The translations under genes and the position numbers were made by a program. A DNA stretch of 37,824 nt from Mesorhizobium sp. (GTDB taxonomy: Bacteria; Pseudomonadota; Alphaproteobacteria; Rhizobiales; Rhizobiaceae), in NCBI GenBank assembly GCA_004020315.1, contig SAQG01000049.1, positions 1-37,824 of the forward strand. Reading direction: 5' to 3'. The notes below the pieces were generated by a model. That model saw nothing but the letters and a program-made list of their open reading frames with translations, had not been told where the DNA came from and searched no databases. Shown here in pieces: positions 15,908-24,447 of the stretch (its first letter is position 1; each line of letters begins with the position of its first letter).

Positions 15908-16282
15908 CTAGCAATCGCCGGCGTGCAGCAGGACAGCCGGTCCCGTTGTTTCTGCGTATAGAAACGCGTAGCTGGCCGAGTCGCTCATGAAGTGCTTCGC
16001 GAGCGCTGCATGCATCAGGCGAAGCTGCTCGGTCATGGTCTCCGCGGTCGCCTCTTCTACACCGACCAACTGATCCATCAGCTCCGCCCATTCGGCGAAA
16101 CCGGCGAGATCGACAATGAGGTCGACGTCGTCGGTCGCCCTGACGCCTTCGAGAGTGATGGGATCGGTGATGTAGAGTGCTGTCGTACACCCACCGACAA
16201 AGACCAGGCGCGCGCGAAGCTCATCGCCGAGCGCTACAGCGACGGTCTTCAGCATCTCCTTCAGTTGGCCCTGGACCGTCAT
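15908..16282 (-). pseudogene. Truncated AbiEii-like nucleotidyltransferase
   Basis: 124 aa. Residues about 26-70 match the core of minimal nucleotidyltransferases of AbiEii type: LVFVGGCTTALYITD (the G-G motif), then RATDDVDLIVDL with the paired Asp metal ligands. Normal relatives continue for a further 80-150 residues. Here the sequence changes character after MDQL (about 72) and ends in 50 unfamiliar residues. I therefore read it as a gene whose 3' half was lost and replaced by unrelated DNA. Its ATG overlaps the stop of the upstream winged-helix gene by four bases (ATGA at 16279-16282), the operon form known for this pair. It could instead be a genuinely short variant. Loss of the C-terminal half would probably abolish transferase (toxin-like) activity. 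Confidence 0.55.
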
Positions 16283-16851
16283 TCCAATCTTTCCTTCAAC
16301 ATGCTGGCAGCCAAATTGGCTTCTCGCTGGTGCCCGAGGCGGATCGCGTCGATGAGGGCAAGATAGGCGTAAAGACGCTCGTCCTTCTCGGCAGCCTCCG
16401 GCACCGTCTTGAAGAGCGGTTCAACGGATTGGCCCATTTCCTTGCCATGAGCATAGGGCCATACGCTGATGAGGCTGCCCGCACTGTGCAGCGATTCACG
16501 AAGAGCCGACGCCGCAAAAGCCGTGGGCATACCGCGCTGCATGGGTCCCGGTCTCACTGGAAAGACGAATTTCAGGCCGTGGACGATGAATTCGCGCAGA
16601 TGGCGTCTATTCGGCTTGGGACGCCCGGACTTCCGGTCCTTGATCGCTATGCCCGATGCGATGCTGCGTTTGAGTGAGGCACTGACTTCGGTCTTGCTTA
16701 TCCCGAGCGCAGCCTCAAGACCGCGAACGGAATATGGATCCTCTCTTCCTCCGGGTCCGCGCTGTCGGAGCTCGGAGCTGAAGCCCCGCTCGTCGTCTTC
16801 CAGACTGACCAGCTTCAGCAGGATGACCACATCTTGGCTTTTCATCATCAT
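16279..16851 (-). CDS. Winged-helix DNA-binding partner of the nucleotidyltransferase
   Basis: 190 aa. A helix-turn-helix lies at about 40-72 (YSVRGLEAALGISKTEVSASL). The middle has RREFIVHG-like residues RRHLREFIVHGLKFVFP (about 83-99), and the end EKDERLYAYLALIDAIRLG is helical. I recall this type of protein next to nucleotidyltransferase genes across proteobacteria, as antitoxin-like or regulatory partner. The ATG lies 4 bp from a perfect 28-bp palindrome (16856-16883), which is the obvious operator for autorepression. Three consecutive ATG codons (16851, 16848, 16845) leave the exact start uncertain. The partner downstream looks truncated, so this may be an orphan regulator now. Confidence 0.75.
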   Translation of the reverse strand: MMMKSQDVVILLKLVSLEDDERGFSSELRQRGPGGREDPYSVRGLEAALGISKTEVSASLKRSIASGIAIKDRKSGRPKPNRRHLREFIVHGLKFVFPVRPGPMQRGMPTAFAASALRESLHSAGSLISVWPYAHGKEMGQSVEPLFKTVPEAAEKDERLYAYLALIDAIRLGHQREANLAASMLKERLE

Positions 16852-16855
16852 GGCA

Positions 16856-16883
16856 GTGTCCTCTGTCCTCGGACAGAGGACAC
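16856..16883. promoter_or_regulatory. Perfect 28-bp palindromic operator
   Basis: Arms GTGTCCTCTGTCC and GGACAGAGGACAC (13 bp each, perfect) flank TC. It lies 4 bp upstream of the ATG of the winged-helix gene, where bound protein would block transcription or initiation. The half-sites themselves contain the near-repeat GTCCTC/GTCC, so two dimers might bind. Confidence 0.75.
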
Positions 16884-17451
16884 TTAAGGCTACATCGCGA
16901 ATGTCAAGTCACTGCAGCGTGGGTAGCCACTTCACTCGCCTGCCATGCACAAACGCGCCTCACTGACAGGAAGGCTCGGTAGGAAGGGAAATCGCCCGGC
17001 GCGGAACAGTGTATACTGCCGAAGCAACCGAATCTTGAGCGGGCGCGCAATGAAGCTGAAACGACTTGAAAAGATGCGCACGGGCGGTACCCGCACGAAG
17101 ATGCCCCTTTCCATCCCGATGCCCAAGACGCCTTATGGAAGAGCATATCGCTACTCACCCAATACGATGCTCACCCCAGGCATTTTGTACTCGGCGACCC
17201 TGTCGTCGGATTCGCTCCGGATCCGGACAGGGCCGTCCGGATGAAATATGCTCCTGGCACTTCGGGGACCGTCTGCCCCTATAGTGGCGTCAGGGCTGAC
17301 GATGCAGAGTTCACGCATCCGGACGATCGCAAGGCTGCAGTCAAAATTGAAGAGAGCGGGTTCAATGTTTTGATTTATCTAACTGATCTAAGTGTTTGTT
17401 TCTTTGCAATTCTGGACCGAAACGCCGCACACGCTTTTCCTGGCAGTTGTT
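16884..17451. other. Intergenic scar zone
   Basis: About 570 bp between the winged-helix gene and the GMC oxidoreductase. It holds a frameshifted gene remnant (about 17050-17380) and a rhizobial hairpin repeat (17393-17453), both listed separately. I see no intact gene. Base use is patchy and AT-richer near 17360-17410. Confidence 0.5.
17050..17380 (+). pseudogene. Frameshifted remnant of a small conserved protein
   Basis: From ATG 17050 the frame reads MKLKRLEKMRTGGTRTK, then MPLSIPMPKTPYGRAYRYSPN, up to about 17163. From there the sensible reading moves to another frame: DAHPRHFVLGDP, then RMKYAPGTSGTVCPYSG and ADDAEFTHPDDRKAAVKIE to about 17350. Inserting one base near 17163-17164 (AAT-G-ACGAT) would rejoin them as SPNDDAHPRH. 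The product resembles a small CP-containing protein I half recall from rhizobial accessory DNA, but I cannot name a family. No intact 3' end is visible. It lies next to the truncated nucleotidyltransferase, consistent with decaying mobile DNA. Confidence 0.4.
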
Positions 17452-17453
17452 CT
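17393..17453 (+). repeat. Dispersed rhizobial hairpin repeat, copy 1
   Basis: Contains GCAATTCTGGACCGAAA and CTTTTCCTGGCAGTTGTTCT. I recall a near-consensus (GCAATTCCGGACGGAAAACCG, then TTTTCCTGGAATTGCTCT, split here for length) in many Rhizobiales intergenic regions. It ends on the stop codon of the GMC gene. A second copy in reverse lies at 33342-33384. It may act as a 3'-end structure. Confidence 0.5.
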
Positions 17454-19065
17454 ACCGAGCCGATGCTTGGCCCAGTATCATTTCCGCGGCCCGCTGTCCG
17501 ATCATCATGCTCGGCGCATTGGTATTGCCGCCGATCAACTTCGGCATGACGGATGCATCCGCGACCCGCAAGCCAGCGATGCCGCGCACCTTCAGCGTTG
17601 CCGAATCGACGACCGCCATTGCGTCCGTCCCCATCTTGCAGGTGCCCACCGGATGATAGACAGTCAGAGCATCGGCTCGCAGATAGGCGAGAATCTCGTC
17701 ATCGCTGCGGACATCCTTGCCCGGCAGAATCTCCGCGCCTCTGATCTCGTCGAACTCGGGAGCAGCAAAGATCTGGCGCGCAATCTTGATGCCTTCGACC
17801 AGCACTTTGGCGTCTTGCTCGTCGGAGAAGAAGCGATGATCGATCAGCACATCCCGGTTCGATGCGTGGCCTGACAGTCTGAGTTCGCCAACGCTTTTGG
17901 GCCTGAGCACGCAGGTGTGAATTGCGTAGCCATGGCCATATTCCACCAGCCGGCCGCGATGGCTGCGATAGCCGGGCACAAAGTGGAACTGAACGTCGGG
18001 AATGCCATCCGCGTACTTCGTCCTGGCGAAGCCGCCGGCTTCGACATAGTTCGTGGTGAGCATACCCTTTCGGCCGGCAAAATACTGAAAAGGCGCCGCC
18101 AGCATCCGGGGCAGGTTCGGCAGCGACAGACCGAGCGTCTTTGTGCTTGAGGAGCGGACCGTGATCATGCCGTCGACATGGTCCTGCAGGTTCTTGCCCA
18201 CTCCCGGCAAATCGGCAACCGGCCTTATGCCTATCGCCTGAAGCTCGGCGGCGGGGCCGATCCCCGAGGCCAGCAAGATCATCGGCGAGTTGATCGCACC
18301 AGCCGAGAGCACGATCTCGCGACGGGCAGACAGCGTCTTCTGCTGGCCCTTGTGCTGCACCCGCACCCCTGTTGCGCGCCCCTCGGCTACATCGAGGGCG
18401 ATGACCTCGCATTGGCTAAGGATCGTGAGATTCTTGCGATCGAGCACCGGGCGGATGAACGCGGCAAAACTGCTGAAGCGCTGGCCGCGATCCTGCGTGA
18501 CATTATAGATGCCGAGTCCAAACTGGCTTTCGGCGTTGAAGTCGTCATTGGCGGGAAGGCCCGCATTGTTGCCGGCCTTGACGAACATCTTTGAAAGCAC
18601 GTTGGGATCGCGCGGCTTGTCGACCAGCAACTCGCCGCTAGTGCCGTGGTAGCGCGGATCCTGGCCAAGCAGATTTTGCTCGAGCTGCTTGAAGACGGGA
18701 AGCACGTCGCTGAACGCCCAGCCTGTACAGCCGAGCCGGGACCACTCGTCATAGTCTTGCGCGGCGCCCCGGATGTAGACCATCGAGTTGATTGAGCTCG
18801 AACCGCCCAGCGCCTTGCCGCGATTGACCGGAATCCTGCGGCCGTTGAGGTGGGGCTGAGGCACGCCGACATAGCAATAGTCATAGTTCGGATTGCCATA
18901 GAGCGAGAGGATGCCGGCAGGCACCTTGACCCGCACGCTTTTGTCGCTGCCGCCGGCCTCGATCAGGCACACGCTCGTGGACGGATTGGCGCTCAGGCGA
19001 TTGGCCAGGACGCAACCGGCCGAGCCGGCGCCGATGACAATGTAATCAAAGTTTCCTGTCTGCAT
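17452..19065 (-). CDS. GMC-family FAD oxidoreductase (choline-dehydrogenase-like)
   Basis: 537 aa from ATG 19065 (MQTGNFDYIVIGAGSAG). A longer frame from 19173 would overlap the upstream binding-protein gene and adds low-quality residues. FAD-binding GAGSAG lies at 12-17 with Glu36 (IEAGG) for the ribose. The substrate and catalytic region has GKALGGSSSINSMVYIRG and, about 70 residues from the end, YHPVGTCKMG, whose His is the usual catalytic base; GGNTNAPSMMIGQRAAEMIL closes the chain. Family members oxidise alcohols such as choline, glucose, aryl or long-chain alcohols. It is the last gene of a minus-strand run behind the polyamine-type importer (51 bp after the binding protein), so the imported compound or a derivative likely carries a hydroxyl group. 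A choline-like substrate is possible but not shown. Confidence 0.9.
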   Translation of the reverse strand: MQTGNFDYIVIGAGSAGCVLANRLSANPSTSVCLIEAGGSDKSVRVKVPAGILSLYGNPNYDYCYVGVPQPHLNGRRIPVNRGKALGGSSSINSMVYIRGAAQDYDEWSRLGCTGWAFSDVLPVFKQLEQNLLGQDPRYHGTSGELLVDKPRDPNVLSKMFVKAGNNAGLPANDDFNAESQFGLGIYNVTQDRGQRFSSFAAFIRPVLDRKNLTILSQCEVIALDVAEGRATGVRVQHKGQQKTLSARREIVLSAGAINSPMILLASGIGPAAELQAIGIRPVADLPGVGKNLQDHVDGMITVRSSSTKTLGLSLPNLPRMLAAPFQYFAGRKGMLTTNYVEAGGFARTKYADGIPDVQFHFVPGYRSHRGRLVEYGHGYAIHTCVLRPKSVGELRLSGHASNRDVLIDHRFFSDEQDAKVLVEGIKIARQIFAAPEFDEIRGAEILPGKDVRSDDEILAYLRADALTVYHPVGTCKMGTDAMAVVDSATLKVRGIAGLRVADASVMPKLIGGNTNAPSMMIGQRAAEMILGQASAR

Positions 19066-19115
19066 GCCCAGCCCCATTGAGACAAATGCCGGGGCCGTGG
19101 CCCCGGCTGAGCGGC

Positions 19116-20153
19116 TCACTGAAGAAGCTGCGTCCAGACCTTGGTGACAAGTTCCTGTGCCGCCGGCGAGCACGCTTCGCTCATTCTGACCGGAACGGTC
19201 GGGAACAGTTCCGGGGCGTTTTCCTTGTTGTAGAGCGCCTTGCTCTCGTCGATCTTCACCGGCGAGGAATGACCGTAGTAGTTGTACTCGGCCGTCGCGT
19301 TGTCGATCTCAGCCATAAAGTCGATGAATTTCTTGGCATTGTCGATATTGGGTGCGCCCTTCGGCACGACATAGGAATCCAGCCACCCGACCAAGCCTTC
19401 ATTAGGCATCGCATATTCAACATTGGCCTTGTCGTTGCGGCGCACGCGCATGGAATTGCCGTCCCACCAGAAATGAGCGCCGACCTCGCCGCCACCGATC
19501 CGGTTCTCGATGTTGTCGCTGGAGTAGGTAGCGACGTAAGGTTTTTGCGCTTGTAGGAGATCGAGAACGCGCTTCATTTCCTGAGGATCTTCGCTGCAGT
19601 ATTTGATGCCGAGATAATTCTGTGCAGCCGGAATGACTTCGTCAGGCTGCGCAAGGCTGGCGATTTTACCTTGCAGTTCGGCCGGCGGCTCAAAATACGT
19701 CTTCCAACTATCGACCGGACCCTTGTAGAGGTCGCGGTTGACCGTGTAGCCGGCGTTGCCGAAGGCAAGCGGGATTGAATAGTTGCCGGTCGGATCCCAC
19801 CATGGCTTCTGCCATTCCGGCAGGATTTGCTGATAGGCAGACATGCTGCTGGCACCGATGTCCTCAAGCAGCCCGCTGTCGATCATGATCTTCACGAAAT
19901 GCTGCGACGGCGTCACGATATCGTAGCCGGAAGAGCCGGCCTGCAGCTTGGTCAAGAGGTCCTCGTTGGAAGAGAAGGCGTCGACCGTGACCTTGATGCC
20001 GGTTTCCTTCTCGAATTTTGCGACCAGCTCGGGCGAGATGGAATCGGCCCATGCGTAGATGGCCAGACTGCCCTCGGCTAGAGCCGGCACGCTGAAGGCA
20101 AGGCTTACGGCGCCGGCCATGGCAAATGCTGCAATACGGATTCTCATCGACAT
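19116..20153 (-). CDS. Periplasmic spermidine/putrescine-type binding protein (PotD/PotF-like)
   Basis: 345 aa with signal peptide: MSMRIRIAAFAMAGAVSLAF, then cleavage near PALAEG (about 24-27). The mature start SLAIYAWADSISPELVAKFE is the family opening, followed by EKETGIKVTVDAFSSNEDLL and GYDIVTPSQHFVKIMI. YSIPLAFGNAGYTVNRDLY is the mid-chain hinge block. AGGGGA precedes the ATG by five bases. It comes 104 bp after the last permease in the minus-strand transporter operon and before the GMC gene. Ligands known for the family are polyamines, but rhizobial members also take GABA-like and betaine-like cations; the ligand here is not set. Confidence 0.9.
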   Translation of the reverse strand: MSMRIRIAAFAMAGAVSLAFSVPALAEGSLAIYAWADSISPELVAKFEKETGIKVTVDAFSSNEDLLTKLQAGSSGYDIVTPSQHFVKIMIDSGLLEDIGASSMSAYQQILPEWQKPWWDPTGNYSIPLAFGNAGYTVNRDLYKGPVDSWKTYFEPPAELQGKIASLAQPDEVIPAAQNYLGIKYCSEDPQEMKRVLDLLQAQKPYVATYSSDNIENRIGGGEVGAHFWWDGNSMRVRRNDKANVEYAMPNEGLVGWLDSYVVPKGAPNIDNAKKFIDFMAEIDNATAEYNYYGHSSPVKIDESKALYNKENAPELFPTVPVRMSEACSPAAQELVTKVWTQLLQ

Positions 20154-20257
20154 CTCATTCCCCTGTTTGTTGTTCTACCGGCAGCGACGATAACAAACCC
20201 CCTGGTTCGATAAATTCGAATTGCCCGACGCCTTGATTAGGAAAAACTTCGGCGCGT

Positions 20258-21046
20258 TTACTGCCGCCGCTGGAGCAGGAAGGCCACGCTCGCCAGGACC
20301 ACCGAAACAACCATGATCAAGGTCGAGATCGCGTTGAGCTGCGGCGACACGCCCTGCTTGATCAGGGAAAAGATGTAGACCGGCAGCGTGGTGGCGCCCC
20401 CGGAATTCAACAGGTTGCTGGTGATGAAATCGTCCATCGAAATGACGAAGGCGAGCATGGCGCCAGCGAACACGCCCGGCAGGATGAGCGGCAGCGTGAC
20501 GCGACGAAAGGCGACCCAACCGGTCGCATAAAGATCGCGGGCGGCTTCCTCCAGATCGAGGTCCATTCCCTGCAGGCGCGCGCGTATCGGTAGGAAGGCG
20601 AACGGGATGCAGAAGGTGGTGTGGGCGATCATCAGTTTCGCCAATCCGTTGGCGAGCCCGACCTCCGAGAACAGGATCAGGACGGCGACGGCAACGACGA
20701 TTTCCGGCAAAAGCAGCGGCAGGTTCACCACCGTTTCGGAGATGCGACGGAATCTTACATTCCGGCCCCGCACCAGCACCAATGCCGCCATCAACGCGAC
20801 AAGTGTCGAGGCGACGGTGGCGACCGTGGCGACCAGCAAGGAGGTCTTCACTGCCGTCAGGAGGTTCGGGTTGGACAGGGCGGTAGTGTACCAGTGCAAG
20901 GAGAACCCGCCCCAATTGGAGACGATCCGGTTCGCGTTGAAGGAATAGAACACCACGACGGCGATGGGCAGGTAGAGATAGGCGAAGAAGATTGCGCTGA
21001 AGAGGCCGAAGCCCGGATAGCGTCTGACATCATTGTCCGCGCTCAT
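20258..21046 (-). CDS. Polyamine-type ABC transporter permease (PotC/PotI-like)
   Basis: 262 aa, inner membrane, about six helices. Residues near 16-37 form the first helix with FAYLYLPIAVVVFYSFN, the PotC signature, followed by the FSLHWY segment. The cytoplasmic EAA loop reads EEAARDLYATGWVAFRRVTLPLILPG (split here: EEAARDLYATGWVAF then RRVTLPLILPG). FVISMDDFITSNLLNSGG is the late family motif. Its start overlaps the previous permease stop by four bases, so the two are coupled. A 104-bp gap follows, with a small TTCGA/TCGAA dyad at 20206-20220 before the binding-protein gene. Confidence 0.92.
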   Translation of the reverse strand: MSADNDVRRYPGFGLFSAIFFAYLYLPIAVVVFYSFNANRIVSNWGGFSLHWYTTALSNPNLLTAVKTSLLVATVATVASTLVALMAALVLVRGRNVRFRRISETVVNLPLLLPEIVVAVAVLILFSEVGLANGLAKLMIAHTTFCIPFAFLPIRARLQGMDLDLEEAARDLYATGWVAFRRVTLPLILPGVFAGAMLAFVISMDDFITSNLLNSGGATTLPVYIFSLIKQGVSPQLNAISTLIMVVSVVLASVAFLLQRRQ

Positions 21047-21942
21047 GACGCACGCTCCAGCCCTTCGATCCGCATGGACCGCAGACCCTGGAAGATAAGG
21101 AAGATCATAACCGCGGCCATCAGCACGATGGCGATGGCGGCGCCGAGCGGCCAGTTGCGGGCTCCGCCGAACTGCAACTGGATGAGATTGCCCATCATCA
21201 TCGTCTTGCCGCCGCCGAGCAGGGTCGGCTCCAGCACCGCGCCAAGGCTTGGAACGAACACCAGTATCGCTCCGGCGATCATGCCCGGCCGGGTGAGCGG
21301 CAGGATAACGCGGCGCAATGTGGTGAGGCGGTTGCCATAGAGATCATGCGAGGCCTCAATGAGCGCCCGGTCGAGCTTCTCGATGGAGGCGAAGATTGGC
21401 AGGATCATAAGCGGAATGTAGCTGTAGACGAGACCGACCAGCATGGCGGTATTGCCAAACAGCAGGGACCCCATGTTGTCGACGAGGCCTACACCCCGAA
21501 GGGCCTTTTCGATGACCCCGTCCTTGCCAAGGATGATGATCCACGAATAGACCCGCACGATCATCGAAACCCAGAATGGCAGCGTGACCAGATAGATCAG
21601 CAGGACTTTGATCGTCGGTCGCTGCAGCGCGATGAAATAGGCAACCGGGAAGCTCAAAAGCAAACAGATCGAGGTCGTCACGGCCGACAGCACCAGCGTC
21701 CTTGCAACGACCATGAGATATTGCGGATTGAACTCCAGCTCGCCGGTCCAGCCTTCGTTGAACAACAGCCGCTTGTAGGGCGCGGTGGTGAACACATATT
21801 CGAATCCGCCGTAAGGCCCGCGCGTCGAGAACGACACGACGATGATGATGCCGATCGGGATGATCAATGTCAGCACCATGAAGAGATGGGCCGGCAGCAA
21901 ACCGAGGACATTCCAGTTCGGATTCCTGGTGGATGGCTTCAT
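21043..21942 (-). CDS. Polyamine-type ABC transporter permease (PotB/PotH-like)
   Basis: 299 aa, inner membrane. The first helix at about 12-35 (GLLPAHLFMVLTLIIPIGII) precedes a long periplasmic part typical of PotB. The EAA loop reads EASHDLYGNRLTTLRRVILP and is followed by LTRPGMIAGAILVFVPSLGA. It overlaps the ATPase gene by four bases upstream and the PotC-like gene by four downstream, a tight operon. With PotC it forms the channel for the solute bound by the 19116-20153 protein. Confidence 0.92.
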   Translation of the reverse strand: MKPSTRNPNWNVLGLLPAHLFMVLTLIIPIGIIIVVSFSTRGPYGGFEYVFTTAPYKRLLFNEGWTGELEFNPQYLMVVARTLVLSAVTTSICLLLSFPVAYFIALQRPTIKVLLIYLVTLPFWVSMIVRVYSWIIILGKDGVIEKALRGVGLVDNMGSLLFGNTAMLVGLVYSYIPLMILPIFASIEKLDRALIEASHDLYGNRLTTLRRVILPLTRPGMIAGAILVFVPSLGAVLEPTLLGGGKTMMMGNLIQLQFGGARNWPLGAAIAIVLMAAVMIFLIFQGLRSMRIEGLERAS

Positions 21943-23033
21943 GCGCCGAGGATCCGCACGGATTCGGCAGCAAAGCCGACTTTCACCGACTGTCCGATCG
22001 CAAACATCTGGCCGCGGCTGACATTGTTGCGCTTGGAAATGCGCAGCCTGGTGCCGCCCGTTTCAACGAGATAGTAGGTGTAGCCACCGAGGTAATTGGT
22101 GCCCATGATCGTGCCATCGACAGCGATCGGGTTGTCCTGGGCCGGCAGGCTGATTTTCTCCGGACGTATCGACATGAAGGCCTTCTGGCCGGCGACTGCT
22201 TTCTTGTGAGAAGCCGTCAAGGTCATGCCGAGCTGCGTTGTCACGGTCGCCTGCTCGCCGTCGACGGCTATCACCTCGGCGTCGAGGAAATTGGTCTCGC
22301 CGATGAAGTCGGCGACGAAGCGGTTTGACGGCTCCTCGTAGATCGCGGCAGGCGTGCCAAGCTGCTGGATCTCGCCATCGCCAAGAACGCAGATGCGGTC
22401 CGACATGTCGAGTGCTTCTTCCTGGTCATGGGTGACGAAGACGAAGGTGATGCCGGTCTTGCGCTGCAGGATGCGCAGTTCGTCGCGCATGGCCTGGCGC
22501 AGCTTCAGGTCGAGTGCCGAGAGTGGTTCATCGAGCAAAAGCACTTCCGGTTCGGGCGCCAATGCGCGGGCGAGCGCGACGCGCTGGCGCTGGCCGCCCG
22601 ACAATTGCTGTGGCTTGCGTGTGGCAAACGCCTCCATATGGACGAGGCGAAGCATATCGGCGACGCGTGCATTACGGCGGTCTTTTGACCAGCCGAGGTT
22701 TTCCAGCCCGAAGCCGATGTTCTGTTCAACGCTCATGTGCGTGAACAGGGCATAGCTTTGGAAGACGGTGTTGACGCGCCGCTTGTGCGGGGGCAGCCCC
22801 TGTATGTTCGATCCGTGCAGGAAAATCTGCCCCGCCGTTGGCTGCTCGAAGCCGGCGATCATGCGCAACAGGGTGGTCTTGCCGCAGCCGCTCGGACCAA
22901 GCAGCGTGAAAAACTCATTGTCATAGATGTCGAAGGAAACAGGTTTCAACGCCTGATAGGTGCCGAACAGCTTGGAGACGCCCTTGATCTCGACGGCCTT
23001 TCCAGGTGCGCGGTGGCCGGCCTCATCGTTCAT
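21939..23033 (-). CDS. Polyamine-type ABC transporter ATPase (PotA/PotG-like)
   Basis: 364 aa. Walker A GPSGCGKTT is at about 45-53, Q-loop VFQSYALFTHM at about 92-102, signature LSGGQRQRVALARAL at about 143-157, Walker B LLLDEPLSALD just after, and switch His in VTHDQEEAL. A C-terminal TOBE-type regulatory domain (about 245-364, with SIRPEKISLP) is characteristic of the PotA/MalK class. It begins the tight ATPase-permease-permease unit and lies 91 bp after the Liv-type binding protein, so the two importers may share one transcript. Confidence 0.93.
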   Translation of the reverse strand: MNDEAGHRAPGKAVEIKGVSKLFGTYQALKPVSFDIYDNEFFTLLGPSGCGKTTLLRMIAGFEQPTAGQIFLHGSNIQGLPPHKRRVNTVFQSYALFTHMSVEQNIGFGLENLGWSKDRRNARVADMLRLVHMEAFATRKPQQLSGGQRQRVALARALAPEPEVLLLDEPLSALDLKLRQAMRDELRILQRKTGITFVFVTHDQEEALDMSDRICVLGDGEIQQLGTPAAIYEEPSNRFVADFIGETNFLDAEVIAVDGEQATVTTQLGMTLTASHKKAVAGQKAFMSIRPEKISLPAQDNPIAVDGTIMGTNYLGGYTYYLVETGGTRLRISKRNNVSRGQMFAIGQSVKVGFAAESVRILGA

Positions 23034-23124
23034 GGTCTGGGCGCTCCGGTCAGGACTTTTGCGAGCTCGGCGATGAGGAATTCAACGCCGCGCGCCAGAC
23101 GTGGGCGCGGCGTCGATCAGGCGG

Positions 23125-24255
23125 TTACATCTTCTCCCATTTGCCGTTGCGGACGACGAACATGTCGATGTCGATGGCCATGTTGGTCTGTCCGTTCGCA
23201 TCGAACGAGACTTGTCCCAGAATGCCGTCGTGATGGATGTCACGAATGGCTTTGCTCAGCGCCTCCTTGTCGTCGAGGCCCTTTTCCTTGATGACATCGA
23301 GCAGGATCTGCGTCGCCTCATAGGCATATTTGGCGTAGGAGCCGGCAGGGTCGGGATAGGCCTTGGTCTCATAGGCCTTGTTGAACTCTTCGAGCTTCGG
23401 GTTCGACTGGACGGCCGGGGTTCCCGCAATCGTGCCTTCGGCGGCTGCACCCGCGATCTCGATGAACTTCGAATCGTAGATACCCGAAATTCCGTACATG
23501 GGCAGACTGCCCATTCCAAGGTCGGCCATTTGGCTGCGCACCAGCGCTGCCTCGGTCACGACGCCGCCGAAATAGATCGCGTCGGGGGAGGCCGCCTTCG
23601 CCGTGGTCAGCATGGCGCGGAAATCCGTTGTGCCGACGGCCGCGGCATCCGAAGAAACGATCTCGCCGCCGGCAGCCTTGAAGAAATCTCCGAACCACTT
23701 GGTGTTGGCCGCGCCGTAGTCGGTCGTGTCGGAGATGATCGCGATCTTCTTGACCTTGCCTCGCTTGGCAATGGCTTCGGCCAGCGGCTTGTTCTCGTTG
23801 ACCAAGGTTGGTGTCACGCGCGTCACGTTCGGGAAATTCTGCTCGGTGATCTTCGGACTAACCGCGCCCCAGACGATGAACGGCATCTGCGCGCGGTTGA
23901 AGATCGGGATCGTCGCCAGGGCGACCGAGCTGTTCCAGTGTCCGGTGGCCGCAATCACCGAGGGATCGTTGACCAGCTTCTGGGCCGCCGAAACGCCGAC
24001 GGCAGGATCGGAGGCATCATCGAGAACGACGCCTTCTACCTGATGCGGGTAGCCGTTGGCATTGGCCTGTTCGATGGCGAGCAGAAAGCCGTTGCGGGCG
24101 CCGAGGCCCTGCTGGGCGTTGCCGCCGGAGAGCGGTCCGATGAAGCCGAGCTTGATCTGGTCGGCCTGGGCCTGGGCGGCGCCCAGTGCGATGGCCAACA
24201 GAGACCCGGCCAGAATTGACGATACGCGGATGAGCGCACTGCGCCTGTTTTGCAT
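23125..24255 (-). CDS. Branched-chain-amino-acid-type periplasmic binding protein (LivK-like)
   Basis: 376 aa with signal peptide (MQNRRSALIRVSSILAGSLL, cleavage near AQAQA at about 27-31). The mature start DQIKLGFIGPLSGGNAQQGL is the Peripla_BP_6 opening, and the hydrophobic segment with GHWNSSVALATIPIFNRA matches the first hinge. It is divergent from livHMGF across 192 bp, so it most likely serves that transporter although it is on the other strand. It also leads the minus-strand run into the polyamine-type importer. Family ligands range from Leu/Ile/Val to amides, urea and aromatic acids, so the name gives only the fold. Confidence 0.9.
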   Translation of the reverse strand: MQNRRSALIRVSSILAGSLLAIALGAAQAQADQIKLGFIGPLSGGNAQQGLGARNGFLLAIEQANANGYPHQVEGVVLDDASDPAVGVSAAQKLVNDPSVIAATGHWNSSVALATIPIFNRAQMPFIVWGAVSPKITEQNFPNVTRVTPTLVNENKPLAEAIAKRGKVKKIAIISDTTDYGAANTKWFGDFFKAAGGEIVSSDAAAVGTTDFRAMLTTAKAASPDAIYFGGVVTEAALVRSQMADLGMGSLPMYGISGIYDSKFIEIAGAAAEGTIAGTPAVQSNPKLEEFNKAYETKAYPDPAGSYAKYAYEATQILLDVIKEKGLDDKEALSKAIRDIHHDGILGQVSFDANGQTNMAIDIDMFVVRNGKWEKM

Positions 24256-24447
24256 GGTTCCACCTCAACAGAATTATTTGCCGCCGTCGTAGCGACCCGG
24301 CCGATCGTGATCGTCGGCTGATCAGGAGTGTATGGGCGCGTATCCAGCGACGAAATTCGGAAATTGTGACTCGTGAGTTCGGAGATTCGTTCTGTCCGCC
24401 CGGCATGGCGGTTGATACCTGTCGGCTTCAATCGAGAGACGGACCGC
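24256..24447. promoter_or_regulatory. Divergent control region of the two importer operons
   Basis: 192 bp between the LivK-like and LivH-like starts must hold promoters for both directions. A dyad CGATC-GT-GATCG lies at 24302-24313, itself inside GCCGA/TCGGC arms, and is the best operator candidate I see. Near 24350 there is a direct-repeat-like pair, AATTCGGA and AGTTCGGA. I could not settle -35/-10 elements. Confidence 0.4.

Noticed and set aside
17443..20180. 12-bp identity GTTGTTCTACCG near 17446 and 20169
   Set aside because: A 12-mer match is expected by chance in a window of this size; no extended similarity around it.
20206..20222. TTCGA/TCGAA dyad and AATTCGAATT palindrome between permease and binding-protein genes
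   Set aside because: The stem is only 5 bp without a T-run; too weak to call a terminator or operator.
23101..24219. Long plus-strand ORF of 372 codons
   Set aside because: It is antisense to the LivK-like gene, which has a signal peptide and a family opening; the antisense product is rich in Arg, Gly and Asp with no domain.
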